This document shows positions 33,767 through 42,574 of a stretch of DNA of 64,000 nucleotides, one piece after another. Positions within the stretch are counted from its first letter, which is position 1; each line of letters begins with the position of its first letter. The notes below the pieces were generated by a model, which saw only the letters and a list, made by a program, of their open reading frames with translations, was not told the origin of the DNA and made no database searches. The stretch is taken from contig CAMLKR010000001.1 of the NCBI GenBank assembly GCA_946480565.1, positions 9,612 to 73,611 on the forward strand, given 5' to 3'. Source of the DNA: an uncultured Arenimonas sp. (GTDB taxonomy: Bacteria > Pseudomonadota > Gammaproteobacteria > Xanthomonadales > Xanthomonadaceae). Position numbers and translations under genes: made by a program.

Positions 33767-34272
33767 GGATGGCCTGCTTCCGTCGCCTGTTCCCGCAGGA
33801 ACACCGGCAGGTCGGTGGCGGGCGGAAAGTGGCCCAGCGTGTAGAGCATGTCGGCGACGTGGCCGCGGTGGTAGGTGCCATGGTTGACCACGTGCAGCAG
33901 GATGTCGCGGCGGCTAATGGCGCCGCGGCCGCCGTCGATGAATCCAAAGACGACGCGCTGGTCCAGCGCCCGCGCCGTGAGCGCGCCGGCGTAGGCGACA
34001 TACCACTGGTCCATCGCGCACTGCGCTGCGGCCAGTTCGTCCAACCCCGGGCAGTGGGCCGGGTTGCGCGACTCCAGGCCATGCGGCTGTCCCAGGAGAT
34101 GGCAGCGCCAGACGTGGTCCATCGCGAAGGAATGATGCAGCGTGCGGAGCAGGCTGCCGAAGTAGATCGGGCGCGGCGCGGTGAGCGCGGCGGCCGGCAC
34201 CGCGGCCACCGCGGCCAGGAAGCGGTCGTCCGCCCAGGCCTTGTAGCGGGTGAGCTGCCGCACGGCCTTCAT
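33763..34272 (-). CDS. DinB-family protein
   Basis: This 169-residue four-helix protein starts MKAVRQLTRYKAWADDRF, the usual first helix of DinB/YfiT-like proteins. Metal-ligand histidines are visible at HHSFAMDHVW and HGTYHRGHV. The family includes thiol S-transferases and stress-induced proteins of unknown activity. The preferred start is 34272; an ATG at 34296 is less typical. It overlaps the GFA gene downstream by 4 bases. The pairing of two putative thiol-chemistry proteins may be meaningful. Confidence 0.87.
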   Translation of the reverse strand: MKAVRQLTRYKAWADDRFLAAVAAVPAAALTAPRPIYFGSLLRTLHHSFAMDHVWRCHLLGQPHGLESRNPAHCPGLDELAAAQCAMDQWYVAYAGALTARALDQRVVFGFIDGGRGAISRRDILLHVVNHGTYHRGHVADMLYTLGHFPPATDLPVFLREQATEAGHP

Positions 34273-34321
34273 CGGCGCCCCGCCCGCCGGGGCCACGGCC
34301 GGCGCGGGGCGGAGGCCGTGG

Positions 34322-35431
34322 TCACCGCGTGTCCCGCACCTGGCGCAGGACCCGCTCGACCGCGTCGATCACCGCCTGCGGGCGTTCGACCTGCAGGTTG
34401 TGGTGGCTCATCGGCACCATTTCCTGCGTGCCGCGCCGCGACAGGGCCGCGGTCTGTTCGTGCGCGCGGCGCCAGGCCCGGTAGTGCACTTCGCTGGTGG
34501 CGTCGGACAGGTCCCACAGCCCGTGCGTCAGCACAAGCAGCGGCAGGTCGCCCAGCGGTGCCGGCCCCGAAAACAGCCGCGCGTAGCGGGCGTCGGCCTC
34601 CGGGTGCTCGCCGTACATGCTGTCGCGCAGTTCGCGCCACTGCGTGTCCTGGTAGCTTTCGGTGGCCTGCAGCACCCGGCGGTCGGCCAGGATGGCCTCG
34701 CCCAGCGGCGTGCGCTCCGGATCGGTGCAGCGGCGGTACGCGCTGTCGTCCAGGCCGCCGCCGCGGGCCTTGCGCGCACATTTGCCAAAATGCGCGATCA
34801 GGCCCGACACGCCTTCGGCCTCCTTGCGCGCGTTGCGCACCAGGGCCGGCCCGTAGCGCGTGGACAGCTCGTCGCCGACGCGGTCCCAGAGGCGTTCTTC
34901 GGACGGATCCACCAGCACCAGGCCCGCGACCCGGCCGGGCCGGGTCGCCGCGAACAGCTTGGCGTAGAAGCCGCCCAGGGAATGCCCCACCAGCAGCACC
35001 GGTTCATGGATGCCGGCGCCGTCGAGCAAGCGCGCCAGGTCCGCGACCACCGCCTCGGGCGTGCGCGGATCGGGCGACGGGTCGCTGTAGCCCATGCCGG
35101 CGCGGTCGTAGGAGCAGGCGCGCGTGCGTTTCGCCACCGCCGGCTGGATCAGCGCCCAGGTGTTGGACCAGTCGCTGAGCCCGGATTCGAACACCACGGT
35201 CGGTTGGCCCTCGCCCATGCAGTGCAGGTTGATGTGGCGGCCGCCGCCGACGTCGATGCGCTGCTGCGGCCGGGCGTATTCGCCGCCGACCGCCTCGACC
35301 GGCACCGGATCCGCGGCCAGGGCCGACACCACGGCCAGGCCGGTGATGGCCGCCACCAGGCCCAGGCGCATGGCCATCGCCGCAATGCGCAGCGCGCGGG
35401 GTGCGGAGTATTCGATGCGGGTTTCCGGCAT
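34322..35431 (-). CDS. Alpha/beta hydrolase with N-terminal membrane anchor
   Basis: This 369-residue protein starts MPETRIEYSAPRALR at 35431. A hydrophobic helix at residues ~18-40 (AMRLGLVAAITGLAVVSAL) is a signal peptide or anchor. The domain has VFESGLSDWSN, DRAGMGYSDPS, nucleophile GHSLGG, acid near LVLTHGLWDLSDAT and His SHHNLQ. A long lid insertion (about 215-300) carries KCARKARGGG and RRCTDPE with two cysteines that might pair. The substrate is unknown. Eight bases separate it from the upstream oxidoreductase. Confidence 0.87.
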   Translation of the reverse strand: MPETRIEYSAPRALRIAAMAMRLGLVAAITGLAVVSALAADPVPVEAVGGEYARPQQRIDVGGGRHINLHCMGEGQPTVVFESGLSDWSNTWALIQPAVAKRTRACSYDRAGMGYSDPSPDPRTPEAVVADLARLLDGAGIHEPVLLVGHSLGGFYAKLFAATRPGRVAGLVLVDPSEERLWDRVGDELSTRYGPALVRNARKEAEGVSGLIAHFGKCARKARGGGLDDSAYRRCTDPERTPLGEAILADRRVLQATESYQDTQWRELRDSMYGEHPEADARYARLFSGPAPLGDLPLLVLTHGLWDLSDATSEVHYRAWRRAHEQTAALSRRGTQEMVPMSHHNLQVERPQAVIDAVERVLRQVRDTR

Positions 35432-35439
35432 GGGGTGCC

Positions 35440-36309
35440 TCAGGCGGTGGGAAGCGGGAAGGCGTGCACGACGGCCGCCATGTCGGCGTCGCCGTGGCCG
35501 GCGTCCAGCGCGGCGCGGTAGAGGCCGGCGCATTGGCGGATCAGGGGCGTGTCGCGGCGCTCGCCTTCGGACTGGTGCAGCACCAGCCCGGCGATGGTGC
35601 TGACGTCGCGGATGGCGGCCTGCGCCGAGAAATCGCCGCGCACCAGCTTGTCCAGCTTGGTGCGCGAGACGGCGCTGGCCATCGGACCCGCGTCGAGCAC
35701 CTGCCTAAGCAGGTCCAGGTCCACCCCGGCGTGGCGCGCGGCGTGGACCGTTTCGGCCAGCACCGTGACCGTGCCGATCAGGTAGTGGTTGGCGGCCAGC
35801 TTCAGGCGAAGCGCGCCGGGCACCGGGCCGCAGCGGAACACGCGCTGGCACAGCGGCGCCAGCAGCGGCAGCACGGTGTCCACCGCATCGTCGCGTCCGG
35901 CCACCATGCCGACCAGCTGGCCCTGCTCGGCCGGCAGCCGCGACCCCGACACCGGCGCCTCCACGTAAGCGCCGCCGGCCGCGGCCACCTCGGCCTCCAG
36001 CTGCGCCGAATACCCGGGCGACGTGGTGCCCAGGTGCACGATGACCAGGCCGCTTACCCGCGTCGCGAAGGCCGGCGTGCCGCGCCCCAGCACAGCGTCG
36101 ATGGCCGCGCTGTCGAGCAGCATCAGCATCACCACCGTGCAGTGCTTGAACAGGTCCTGCACCGACGCGGCCTGCTCCGCCCCTTCGGCCACCAGGGCGC
36201 GGCATTTTTCCGGAGACCGGTTCCACACCCTCACCCCGAACCCGGCGCGCAGCAGGTTGCGCGCCATCGGTTCGCCCATGTGCCCGATGCCGACGAAGCC
36301 AGGCTTCAC
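35440..36309 (-). CDS. NAD(P)-dependent beta-hydroxyacid dehydrogenase family protein
   Basis: This 289-residue protein starts at GTG 36309 (overlapping the stop of the upstream gene, GTGA) with VKPGFVGIGHMGEPMARNL (ends: VKPGFVGIGH, MARNL), the Rossmann motif GxGxxG of the 3-hydroxyisobutyrate dehydrogenase family. The substrate loop EAPVSGSRLPAEQG and the catalytic-lysine helix LKLAANHY follow. It could oxidise a hydroxyacid or reduce an imine; the related glyoxylate and imine reductases share this layout. Specificity is not deducible. Confidence 0.9.
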   Translation of the reverse strand: MKPGFVGIGHMGEPMARNLLRAGFGVRVWNRSPEKCRALVAEGAEQAASVQDLFKHCTVVMLMLLDSAAIDAVLGRGTPAFATRVSGLVIVHLGTTSPGYSAQLEAEVAAAGGAYVEAPVSGSRLPAEQGQLVGMVAGRDDAVDTVLPLLAPLCQRVFRCGPVPGALRLKLAANHYLIGTVTVLAETVHAARHAGVDLDLLRQVLDAGPMASAVSRTKLDKLVRGDFSAQAAIRDVSTIAGLVLHQSEGERRDTPLIRQCAGLYRAALDAGHGDADMAAVVHAFPLPTA

Positions 36310-37157
36310 AGGATCGTCTCCGCTCCGAACAGCGGTTCGCCGTACAGGCGCTTGCGCAGGAAGGCCAGCACCTCGTCGCGGGCCCGGATGGTCGGTTCGC
36401 CCGCGGCGTCGACCAGATGCGCGGTGAGTACGCTGTGCGGGGTGCCCACCACGTGCTTGAAGAAGGGCGGCGGTTCCGGGTTCGCGGCGCTGTCGGGCAG
36501 CACGCGGCCGTCGAAGCGCGGGCCCAGCGCGGCCCGGTATGCGGCGAACCGTTCGGCCCGGCAGTGGCGATCGCCCTCGAAGCGGTAGGCGAGCACGCTC
36601 AGGTCCTCGCGCTCCAGCCGCGCGCGCACCGCCGCCAGTTCGTCGGGACTGCTTTCCAGCGCCGCGGGGTCGTCCAGCGGCAGCGAGGGCTGGGCCAGCA
36701 CCGGGGCCAGCATCGCCGGCTCCAGCATCATCGACAGCGCGAAGTTGCCGGTGAAGCACATTCCCACCGCGCCCACGCCGGGCCCGCCGCACTCGTCCAT
36801 CGCGGTGCGCGCGAGCCGGCGCAGCCAGCCGGTCACGGGGCTGGCGCCCTGTCCGGCCAGCGCGCGGAACTCGGCGCCGACGCAGGCCCGGCGCAGCACG
36901 GCCAGGCCCGCCTCCGCTTCCGGGTAGGCGCCATCAGTGCCGAACAGCGAGGGCAGGTAGACCGTGAAGCCACCATGCCGCACCCAGCGCGCGAAACGCG
37001 CCACGTGCGGGCTGATGCCGGGCATCTCGGCCATCACCACCACCGCCGGCCCCTGGCCCGAGACGTGCACGCGCTTGCTGGCGCCATCGAAGGTGTAGGT
37101 GCGCGCGTGGAAGTCGGCCAGCGCATCGTCCTGCGGGGAAAGGTGGGGCGCGTCCAT
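36306..37157 (-). CDS. Dienelactone hydrolase family protein
   Basis: This 283-residue protein has the DLH elbow GMCFTGN with a Cys nucleophile. The substrate-side loop AEMPGISPHVARFARW matches, with the active Glu near E44. An EGDRHC segment stands near the Asp position, and HSVLT supplies the late His. This is longer than the classical ~235-residue dienelactone hydrolase. It may cleave lactones or other esters. It overlaps the dehydrogenase gene and follows the LysE-type exporter by 22 bases, suggesting a common transcript. Confidence 0.88.
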   Translation of the reverse strand: MDAPHLSPQDDALADFHARTYTFDGASKRVHVSGQGPAVVVMAEMPGISPHVARFARWVRHGGFTVYLPSLFGTDGAYPEAEAGLAVLRRACVGAEFRALAGQGASPVTGWLRRLARTAMDECGGPGVGAVGMCFTGNFALSMMLEPAMLAPVLAQPSLPLDDPAALESSPDELAAVRARLEREDLSVLAYRFEGDRHCRAERFAAYRAALGPRFDGRVLPDSAANPEPPPFFKHVVGTPHSVLTAHLVDAAGEPTIRARDEVLAFLRKRLYGEPLFGAETIL

Positions 37158-37179
37158 CGGGGTCCTTGGCGTGTCCGGG

Positions 37180-37857
37180 TCAGGTTCGCAGCGGGCGTTC
37201 GAGCAGCAGCAGGCGCAGCGCCAGGCCGAACAGCAGGCCGGCCTGCAGGCGGTCGAGCCAGCGCAGCGACGGGCCGCGCCCGCGCAGCCAGGCCGCGGCC
37301 GCGCCGCTGCACAGGCCCAGCAGGCCGTGGAAAACCAGCGCGATGCCCGACAGCAGCAGGCCCAGCACGAGAAGCTGCGCGCCGACCGGGCCGCGCGCCG
37401 GATCGACGAACTGCGGCAGGAAGACCAGGAAGAACAGCAGCGCCTTGGGATTGAGCAGGCTCACCAGGACGGCGGCCTGGAAGGCCTGCCGCAGCGACGC
37501 CTTCGCCGGCGCGGGATTGATTCCGGTGCGGCGCGTACGCAGGGCCTTGAAGCCGAGCCAGGCCAGGTAAGCCGCGCCCAGCCACCGCAGCCCGTCGAAG
37601 GCCGGCGGCCAGGCCGCGAACAACGCCGCGATGCCGGCGCAGACCAGCCCGGTCATCACCAGGTCGGCGGCGAAGATTCCCGTTGCCGAGGCCAGCCCGC
37701 CGCGCGTGCCCAGCGACAGGCCGTGCGAGACCACCAGGGCCATGTTCGGGCCCGGCGACACCATCAGCCCCAGCACGGCGAGCGAGAACAGGACGAGCGT
37801 GGCAAGGGTCGGCATCCGGTTCTGTCGCCACGGGTCGAAGGCTGCGGTGGTCGTCAT
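37180..37857 (-). CDS. LysE/RhtB-family amino-acid exporter
   Basis: This 225-residue protein (211 from the alternative start at 37815, MPTLATL, which fits the family better) has six membrane helices and the signature SPGPNMALVVSHGLSLG near the first helix, with LLNPKALLFFLVFLPQF in the middle. It exports amino acids or their derivatives. It is divergent from a GlxA-type regulator with only 62 bases between them, so regulation by that protein is likely. Confidence 0.9.
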   Translation of the reverse strand: MTTTAAFDPWRQNRMPTLATLVLFSLAVLGLMVSPGPNMALVVSHGLSLGTRGGLASATGIFAADLVMTGLVCAGIAALFAAWPPAFDGLRWLGAAYLAWLGFKALRTRRTGINPAPAKASLRQAFQAAVLVSLLNPKALLFFLVFLPQFVDPARGPVGAQLLVLGLLLSGIALVFHGLLGLCSGAAAAWLRGRGPSLRWLDRLQAGLLFGLALRLLLLERPLRT

Positions 37858-37919
37858 TACAGTCTCGACAGCGCGGGGCCTCCAGTGTCCAATAAGACAT
37901 CTTTCGTGCGGATACGGAC

Positions 37920-38906
37920 ATGGCGGACTTCGAGGTGCTGGTGCTGGAAGGCACCAATCCCAGCGGCGTGGCGATGACGCGCGACATCCTTTCCGCCGCG
38001 GCGCTGTTCGCGGCGCGGCAGGGCGACGCGGCGCCGACCTGGGGTTTCCATTCGCCGCTGGGCGGGCGCGTGATGCTGCAGGGCGGCATCGGCGTCGAGA
38101 CCCGGCGTTTGCCGGCGCGCGGAAAGAGCCGTGCGTCGATCCTGCTGGTGCCCGGGCTGTGGGTGATGAACGCGCGCGAGCTGATGCGGCGCCTCGAGGC
38201 CGACGACTGCCGGCGCGCGGTCCGCAGCATCGCCGCGCACGTCGCCGCCGGCGGCCAGGTGGCGGCCTCGTGTTCGGCGGTGTTCCTGCTGCAGGCCGCG
38301 GGCGTGCTGGCCGGGCGGCAGGCGACCACGACCTGGTGGCTGGCGCCGGAGCTGGTGCGCATCGCGAAGGACACGCAGGTGGCGGCGAACCGGATCCTCT
38401 GCGTCGACGGGCCGGTGATCACCGCCGGCGCGGCGTTCGCGCAGTCGGACGTGATGCTGTACCTGCTGCGCAAGCGCTTCGGCGCCAAGGTCGCCGACGC
38501 GGTGTCGCGCGTGCTGCTGCTGCACGAGCGCAGCGAGCAGGCACAGTTCGTGCTGCCGGCGATGCTGGCCAGCGGCGACGCCCTGGTCACGCGCCTCACC
38601 GAGCGGGTCGAGGCGTCGCTGCCGTCGGTGCCCTCGGTGCCGGAACTGGCGCGCGAACTGTGCGTGTCCGAACGCACGCTCGGCCGCCATGTGCGCCGCG
38701 CGACCGGCATGGGCACCAGCGAGATGATCCAGAGCATCCGCCTGCACCGCGCCCGCAGCCTGCTGCAGAACACGCGCATGGCCATCGAGCAGGTCGCGGC
38801 GGCGGTGGGCTACCAGGACGCCACCGCGCTGCGCCGGCTGATGCGCAAGGTCGGCGGCGCCACGCCGCGCCAGTTCCGCAGCTCGGCGGACGTGGGCGCG
38901 GCTTGA
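37920..38906 (+). CDS. GlxA-family AraC-type transcriptional regulator
   Basis: This 328-residue protein has an N-terminal DJ-1/PfpI-like domain (residues ~1-180, with the elbow AASCSAVFLLQ). Its C-terminal AraC double helix-turn-helix reads VPELARELCVSERTLGRHV, then QVAAAVGYQDATALRRLMRK. GlxA-type activators sense small nitrogenous ligands such as arginine or choline derivatives in other bacteria. It is divergent from the LysE-type exporter, which may be its target. No SD-like sequence is evident near the ATG. Confidence 0.92.
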   Translation: MADFEVLVLEGTNPSGVAMTRDILSAAALFAARQGDAAPTWGFHSPLGGRVMLQGGIGVETRRLPARGKSRASILLVPGLWVMNARELMRRLEADDCRRAVRSIAAHVAAGGQVAASCSAVFLLQAAGVLAGRQATTTWWLAPELVRIAKDTQVAANRILCVDGPVITAGAAFAQSDVMLYLLRKRFGAKVADAVSRVLLLHERSEQAQFVLPAMLASGDALVTRLTERVEASLPSVPSVPELARELCVSERTLGRHVRRATGMGTSEMIQSIRLHRARSLLQNTRMAIEQVAAAVGYQDATALRRLMRKVGGATPRQFRSSADVGAA

Positions 38907-38961
38907 CGGCCGGCGCGCCTTCCCCCCCCAAGTACACATCGGCCTTCCGGAAAATCCCGCC

Positions 38962-39426
38962 ATGACGCCGATAGACATCCGCGACGCGCACGCCAACGAC
39001 ACCCTCCGCCTGGCCGACTGGGCCGTCGCCATGGCCTGGGAAACCGAGCAGAAGAAGCTCGACCCCGACACCGTGCGCCGCGGCATCCGTGCGGTGTTCG
39101 ACGAACCCGGCCGCGGCCGCTACTTCGTCGCCGAGCGCAACGGCCAGCCTGCCGGAACCCTGATGCTGACCTACGAGTGGAGCGACTGGCGCAACGGCGA
39201 CTGGTGGTGGATACAGAGCGTCTACGTGGCGCCGGAGCACCGCCGCCAGGGCGTGTACGCCGCGCTGTACGCGCACGTGAAGCAACTGGCCCTGGCGCGG
39301 CCCGACGTCTGCGGCCTGCGGCTCTACGTCGAACACCACAACGCCAACGCCCAGCGCACCTACGAGTCGCTGGGCATGGTGGATGCGGGCTACCGGATGT
39401 ACGAGGCGGCGCTGGCAAAACGGTGA
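38962..39426 (+). CDS. GNAT-family N-acetyltransferase
   Basis: This 154-residue protein has the GNAT fold. It shows YFVAERNGQPAGTLML (beta 2-3), the acetyl-CoA pyrophosphate loop YVAPEHRRQGVYAAL, and LYVEHHNANAQRTYESLGM, the typical late strand and C-terminal helix (ends: LYVEHHN, YESLGM). It transfers an acetyl group to an unknown amine. It is a stand-alone gene 55 bases after glxA on the same strand. Confidence 0.92.
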   Translation: MTPIDIRDAHANDTLRLADWAVAMAWETEQKKLDPDTVRRGIRAVFDEPGRGRYFVAERNGQPAGTLMLTYEWSDWRNGDWWWIQSVYVAPEHRRQGVYAALYAHVKQLALARPDVCGLRLYVEHHNANAQRTYESLGMVDAGYRMYEAALAKR

Positions 39427-39536
39427 GCCCGCCCGGCCGCGGCGGGATTGGCCCTTCGCCCGGCGCGGCGCCGTTATCCTGTCCGTGCCCGCGCCAGCGG
39501 ACACGGACGAAGCCACGTCCTTTCCAGGAGCCTGCC

Positions 39537-40544
39537 ATGCGCCCGACCCTCGCCCTGCTTGCTGCAGCGCTGTGCCTCAGCCCCGCACACGCCGTCGAGC
39601 CGCACGGCGGTCCCGTGATCGACATGCACCTGCATGCCTATTCGATGGACGAGATCCCGCCCGGTGCGCCCAGCTGCCCCGGCGACCAGCAGGTGCGGGT
39701 GCCGACCATCGACCCGCGCGAGGAGATCGATTTTTCCGCCTTCGTCACCTGCCAGAAGCCGATCTTCGCGGCCGCCGACGACGCCGGCCTGCGTGACGGG
39801 ACCCTGGCCGCGCTGCGCAAGCACAATGTGCGCCGGGCGATGACCGGCGGGCCGGTGGAGAGGGTGGCCGACTGGCGCCGGGCCGCGCCGGACGTGATCG
39901 TGCCCGGCGTGTCCTTCGGCACCCGCAAGGACACGTCCATCGAAGAACTGCGCCGCCTGCACGCGGCCGGCCAGCTGGCGGTGCTGGGCGAGGTCTACAT
40001 CCAGTACCGCGGCCACCGCCCCGACGATGCGCGCTACGCGCCCTACTTCGCGCTGGCCGAAGAGCTCGACATCCCGGTCGGCATCCACCTGGGCGAGGGC
40101 CCGCCGGCGGCGGCGCGTTTCCCCGGTTACGAGGACTACCGCGCCAGCCTGGGCTCGCCCTTCCTGCTCGAGGACGTGCTGCGCAAGCACCCGAAGCTGC
40201 GCATCTACGTGATGCACTACGGCTCGCCGCTGGTGGACGAGATGATCGCGATGATGTTCACCCACCCCAACCTGTACATCGACATCAGCTGCAACAACTG
40301 GGCCTTCCCGCGCGCGCAATTCCACGACGCATTGAAGCGGTTTGTCGACGCCGGCCTGGAGAAGCGAATCCTGTTCGGCTCCGACCAGATGTACTGGCCG
40401 GATGCGATCGGCGAGTCGATCAAGGCGGTGGAGCAGGCGCCCTTCCTCAGCGCCGGCCAGAAGCGCGACATCCTCTACAACAACGCCGCGCGTTTCCTGC
40501 GCCTGGGCGAGGCCGAGATCGCCGCCGACCACGCGCCGCGCTGA
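39537..40544 (+). CDS. Secreted amidohydrolase family 2 (TIM-barrel) hydrolase
   Basis: This 335-residue protein has a signal peptide (residues 1-19, ending AHA). The metal site begins with DMHLHAY (HxH), continues with GIHLGEGPP, the YVMHYGSP His, and ends with LFGSDQMYWP (Asp). This is the amidohydrolase-2 layout used by decarboxylases and lactonases. The substrate is unknown. AGGAG precedes ATG 39537. It is next to a convergent periplasmic hypothetical protein. Confidence 0.88.
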   Translation: MRPTLALLAAALCLSPAHAVEPHGGPVIDMHLHAYSMDEIPPGAPSCPGDQQVRVPTIDPREEIDFSAFVTCQKPIFAAADDAGLRDGTLAALRKHNVRRAMTGGPVERVADWRRAAPDVIVPGVSFGTRKDTSIEELRRLHAAGQLAVLGEVYIQYRGHRPDDARYAPYFALAEELDIPVGIHLGEGPPAAARFPGYEDYRASLGSPFLLEDVLRKHPKLRIYVMHYGSPLVDEMIAMMFTHPNLYIDISCNNWAFPRAQFHDALKRFVDAGLEKRILFGSDQMYWPDAIGESIKAVEQAPFLSAGQKRDILYNNAARFLRLGEAEIAADHAPR

Positions 40545-40562
40545 GCCGCGCGGCGAGACGCG

Positions 40563-41087
40563 TCAACCCCCAGGTGCCGCCGCGACGCGCCGGTAGGCGA
40601 CGGGCGGCGAATCGCCTTCTTGCTCCTTGTTCGCCGGGTCGTTCGGTGCGTAGACCTCGTCGCGCAGGTACAGCGCCTCGCCCTTCACCTCGATCCAGAA
40701 AGAATCCTGGTGCCAGCCGTCGGTGGGCTGCAGGCCGGTGCCGTCGAAGAAGGCGAAGCTGAGGCGTTTCGGGTCACCGTCGTCCACCAGCGTCAGGCGC
40801 GGCTGGTTGCCCTGCGGGCAGTAGTGCGTGGCCAGAAGGCGGTCGCCGTCGAGGTGGTACATCGTGATCGACTCCCGCCCCGGCCCCAGCGTCCAGGTTT
40901 CCACCAGCACGCTGCCGCCGGCGCTGAGCCGATAGTCCACGGTGTGCTTGCGACCATTGGAGAATTCGCCTTCCCAGCGCCCCTGCAACCCGGACAGCGC
41001 GACGAATGCGTCTGCCGCAGTCTCGTCGGCCACGGCGGCGGCGGGCAGGGCCAACAGCAGGGCGATGGCGAACCGGATCGGGGGCAT
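40563..41087 (-). CDS. Secreted hypothetical protein, lipocalin-like beta barrel
   Basis: This 174-residue protein has a signal peptide (residues 1-20, ending AVA). The mature chain reads LQGRWEGEFSNGRKHTVDYRLSAGG (by ends LQGRWEGEF, YRLSAGG), VLVETWTL, and HLDGDRLLATHYCPQGNQPR (by ends HLDGDRL, QGNQPR). It is an alternating-strand pattern similar to DUF1579-like or lipocalin-type barrels. GGAG precedes the ATG. No catalytic residues are recognised, and it may bind a lipid or haem-like ligand. Confidence 0.75.
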   Translation of the reverse strand: MPPIRFAIALLLALPAAAVADETAADAFVALSGLQGRWEGEFSNGRKHTVDYRLSAGGSVLVETWTLGPGRESITMYHLDGDRLLATHYCPQGNQPRLTLVDDGDPKRLSFAFFDGTGLQPTDGWHQDSFWIEVKGEALYLRDEVYAPNDPANKEQEGDSPPVAYRRVAAAPGG

Positions 41088-41254
41088 GCTCGGTCTCCGT
41101 GGCGGGCGCTGAAAGCATAGCCCGGGTCAGCCGCGGCCGGACGGATCCTGCGGTGATCCATTGGCGGCAACACGGCGTTCGCGGAGGTCGGCTGCCGGAC
41201 CCGACCGCGCAAGCGCAGACTCTCCACTCCACCCCAAGCTGCCAGGCCCCCGCG

Positions 41255-42574
41255 ATGCTCCCCAACGACGACTACCGCCCGGCGCTCGACCATGCGCGGC
41301 GCTTCGCCGACCGTTTCCTTTCCGGACTGCCGGAGCGGCCGGTCAGTCCGGCTTCGATCCCGGCGGCGCCGCCTCTGCCGGAAGGCATTGGCCTGGAGGC
41401 CGCGTTCGCGCACCTGGAACGCCACGTCGAACCCTTCCTGTCCGGTTCGCCCGGACCGCGCTATCTGGGATTCGTCACCGGCGGCGCGACGCCCGAGGCC
41501 GTGGCCGCGGACTGGATCGCCAGCGCCTGGGACCAGAACGTATCCAACCATGTCGGCTCCATCGCCGCCGGTCTCGAGGCGTCCACCGTGGACGCATTCG
41601 CGCGGATCTTCGGGCTGGGCGCGAACGTCCATGGCCAGTTCGTCAGCGGCGCCACCGCAGCCAACATGGTCGCGATGGCGACCGCCAGGCAGTGGGCGCA
41701 GCAGGAAGCGGCGGCGCTGCCGACGGTATTCGCCGGCGCCGCGCACTCAAGCATCCTCAAGGCGATGGCGATCACCGGCATCGGCCGGGAGCGCCACGTG
41801 CCCGTCGCCACGCTGGCGGGGCGCACGGCGGTGGATCCCGACGCGCTGCGCACCGCGATGGCGGACCAGCCCGGGCCGAAGATCGTCGTCGCCAGTGCCG
41901 GAGAAGTGAACACGGGCGACTTCGACGATCTGTCGGCCGTCGCCGACCTCTGCCGCGCCGTCGGCGCCTGGCTGCACGTGGACGGCGCCTTCGGCCTGTT
42001 CGCGGCGCTGGATGCCTCGCTGAGCGATCGGCTCGCCGGGATCGCGCGCGCCGATTCGGTCACCGTCGACCTGCACAAATGGCTGAATGTTCCCTACGAC
42101 AGCGCGATCGCGTACACCACGCGGCCGGACCTGCAGCGGCAGGTGTTCGCAGCCTCGTCCGCGTACCTGGGCGACGACCCCGACCCGCTGCACTACACCC
42201 CGGAGAACTCGCGGCGTTTCCGCGCCCTGGCCGCCTGGATGGTGCTGGCGGTACGCGGTCGCGAAGGCATCGCGCAATGGGTCGCGGCGAACTGCCGGCA
42301 GGCGCGCGCCTTCGCCGCAGGCCTGCAGCGACTGGGCCTGGTCGTGCTCAACCCGGACGTCCCCCTGAACATCGTCGCGTTCGCTCCGGATACCGGCGGC
42401 GCGGCCGCGCGCGATGCCCTGCTGGCGGCGATCAACGGCAGCGGCGTCGCCTTCATGACGCCGACGATGCTGAACGGCCGCCCGGGAATCCGCGCCGCCT
42501 TCTCGAACTGGTCCACTGCCGACGCGGACGTCGACCGGATCCTTCGGATGATAGCGACCTTGCCGCGCTCCTAG
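41255..42574 (+). CDS. Pyridoxal-dependent decarboxylase (group II)
   Basis: This 439-residue protein belongs to the aromatic-amino-acid/glutamate decarboxylase family. It has SGATAANMVAMATAR (PLP phosphate site), AAHSSILKAMAI, VNTGDFDDL, WLHVDGAFG (Asp contacting PLP nitrogen) and the Schiff-base lysine in TVDLHKWLN. The substrate is not deducible. The start MLPNDDYRP at 41255 is chosen. Its TAG shares the palindrome CTAG with the convergent asnB stop. It is not in an operon with the polysaccharide genes. Confidence 0.9.
   Translation: MLPNDDYRPALDHARRFADRFLSGLPERPVSPASIPAAPPLPEGIGLEAAFAHLERHVEPFLSGSPGPRYLGFVTGGATPEAVAADWIASAWDQNVSNHVGSIAAGLEASTVDAFARIFGLGANVHGQFVSGATAANMVAMATARQWAQQEAAALPTVFAGAAHSSILKAMAITGIGRERHVPVATLAGRTAVDPDALRTAMADQPGPKIVVASAGEVNTGDFDDLSAVADLCRAVGAWLHVDGAFGLFAALDASLSDRLAGIARADSVTVDLHKWLNVPYDSAIAYTTRPDLQRQVFAASSAYLGDDPDPLHYTPENSRRFRALAAWMVLAVRGREGIAQWVAANCRQARAFAAGLQRLGLVVLNPDVPLNIVAFAPDTGGAAARDALLAAINGSGVAFMTPTMLNGRPGIRAAFSNWSTADADVDRILRMIATLPRS

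Noticed and set aside
35440..36309. A specific 3-hydroxyisobutyrate dehydrogenase (mmsB) call
   Set aside because: No valine-degradation genes are near, and the family has many substrates.
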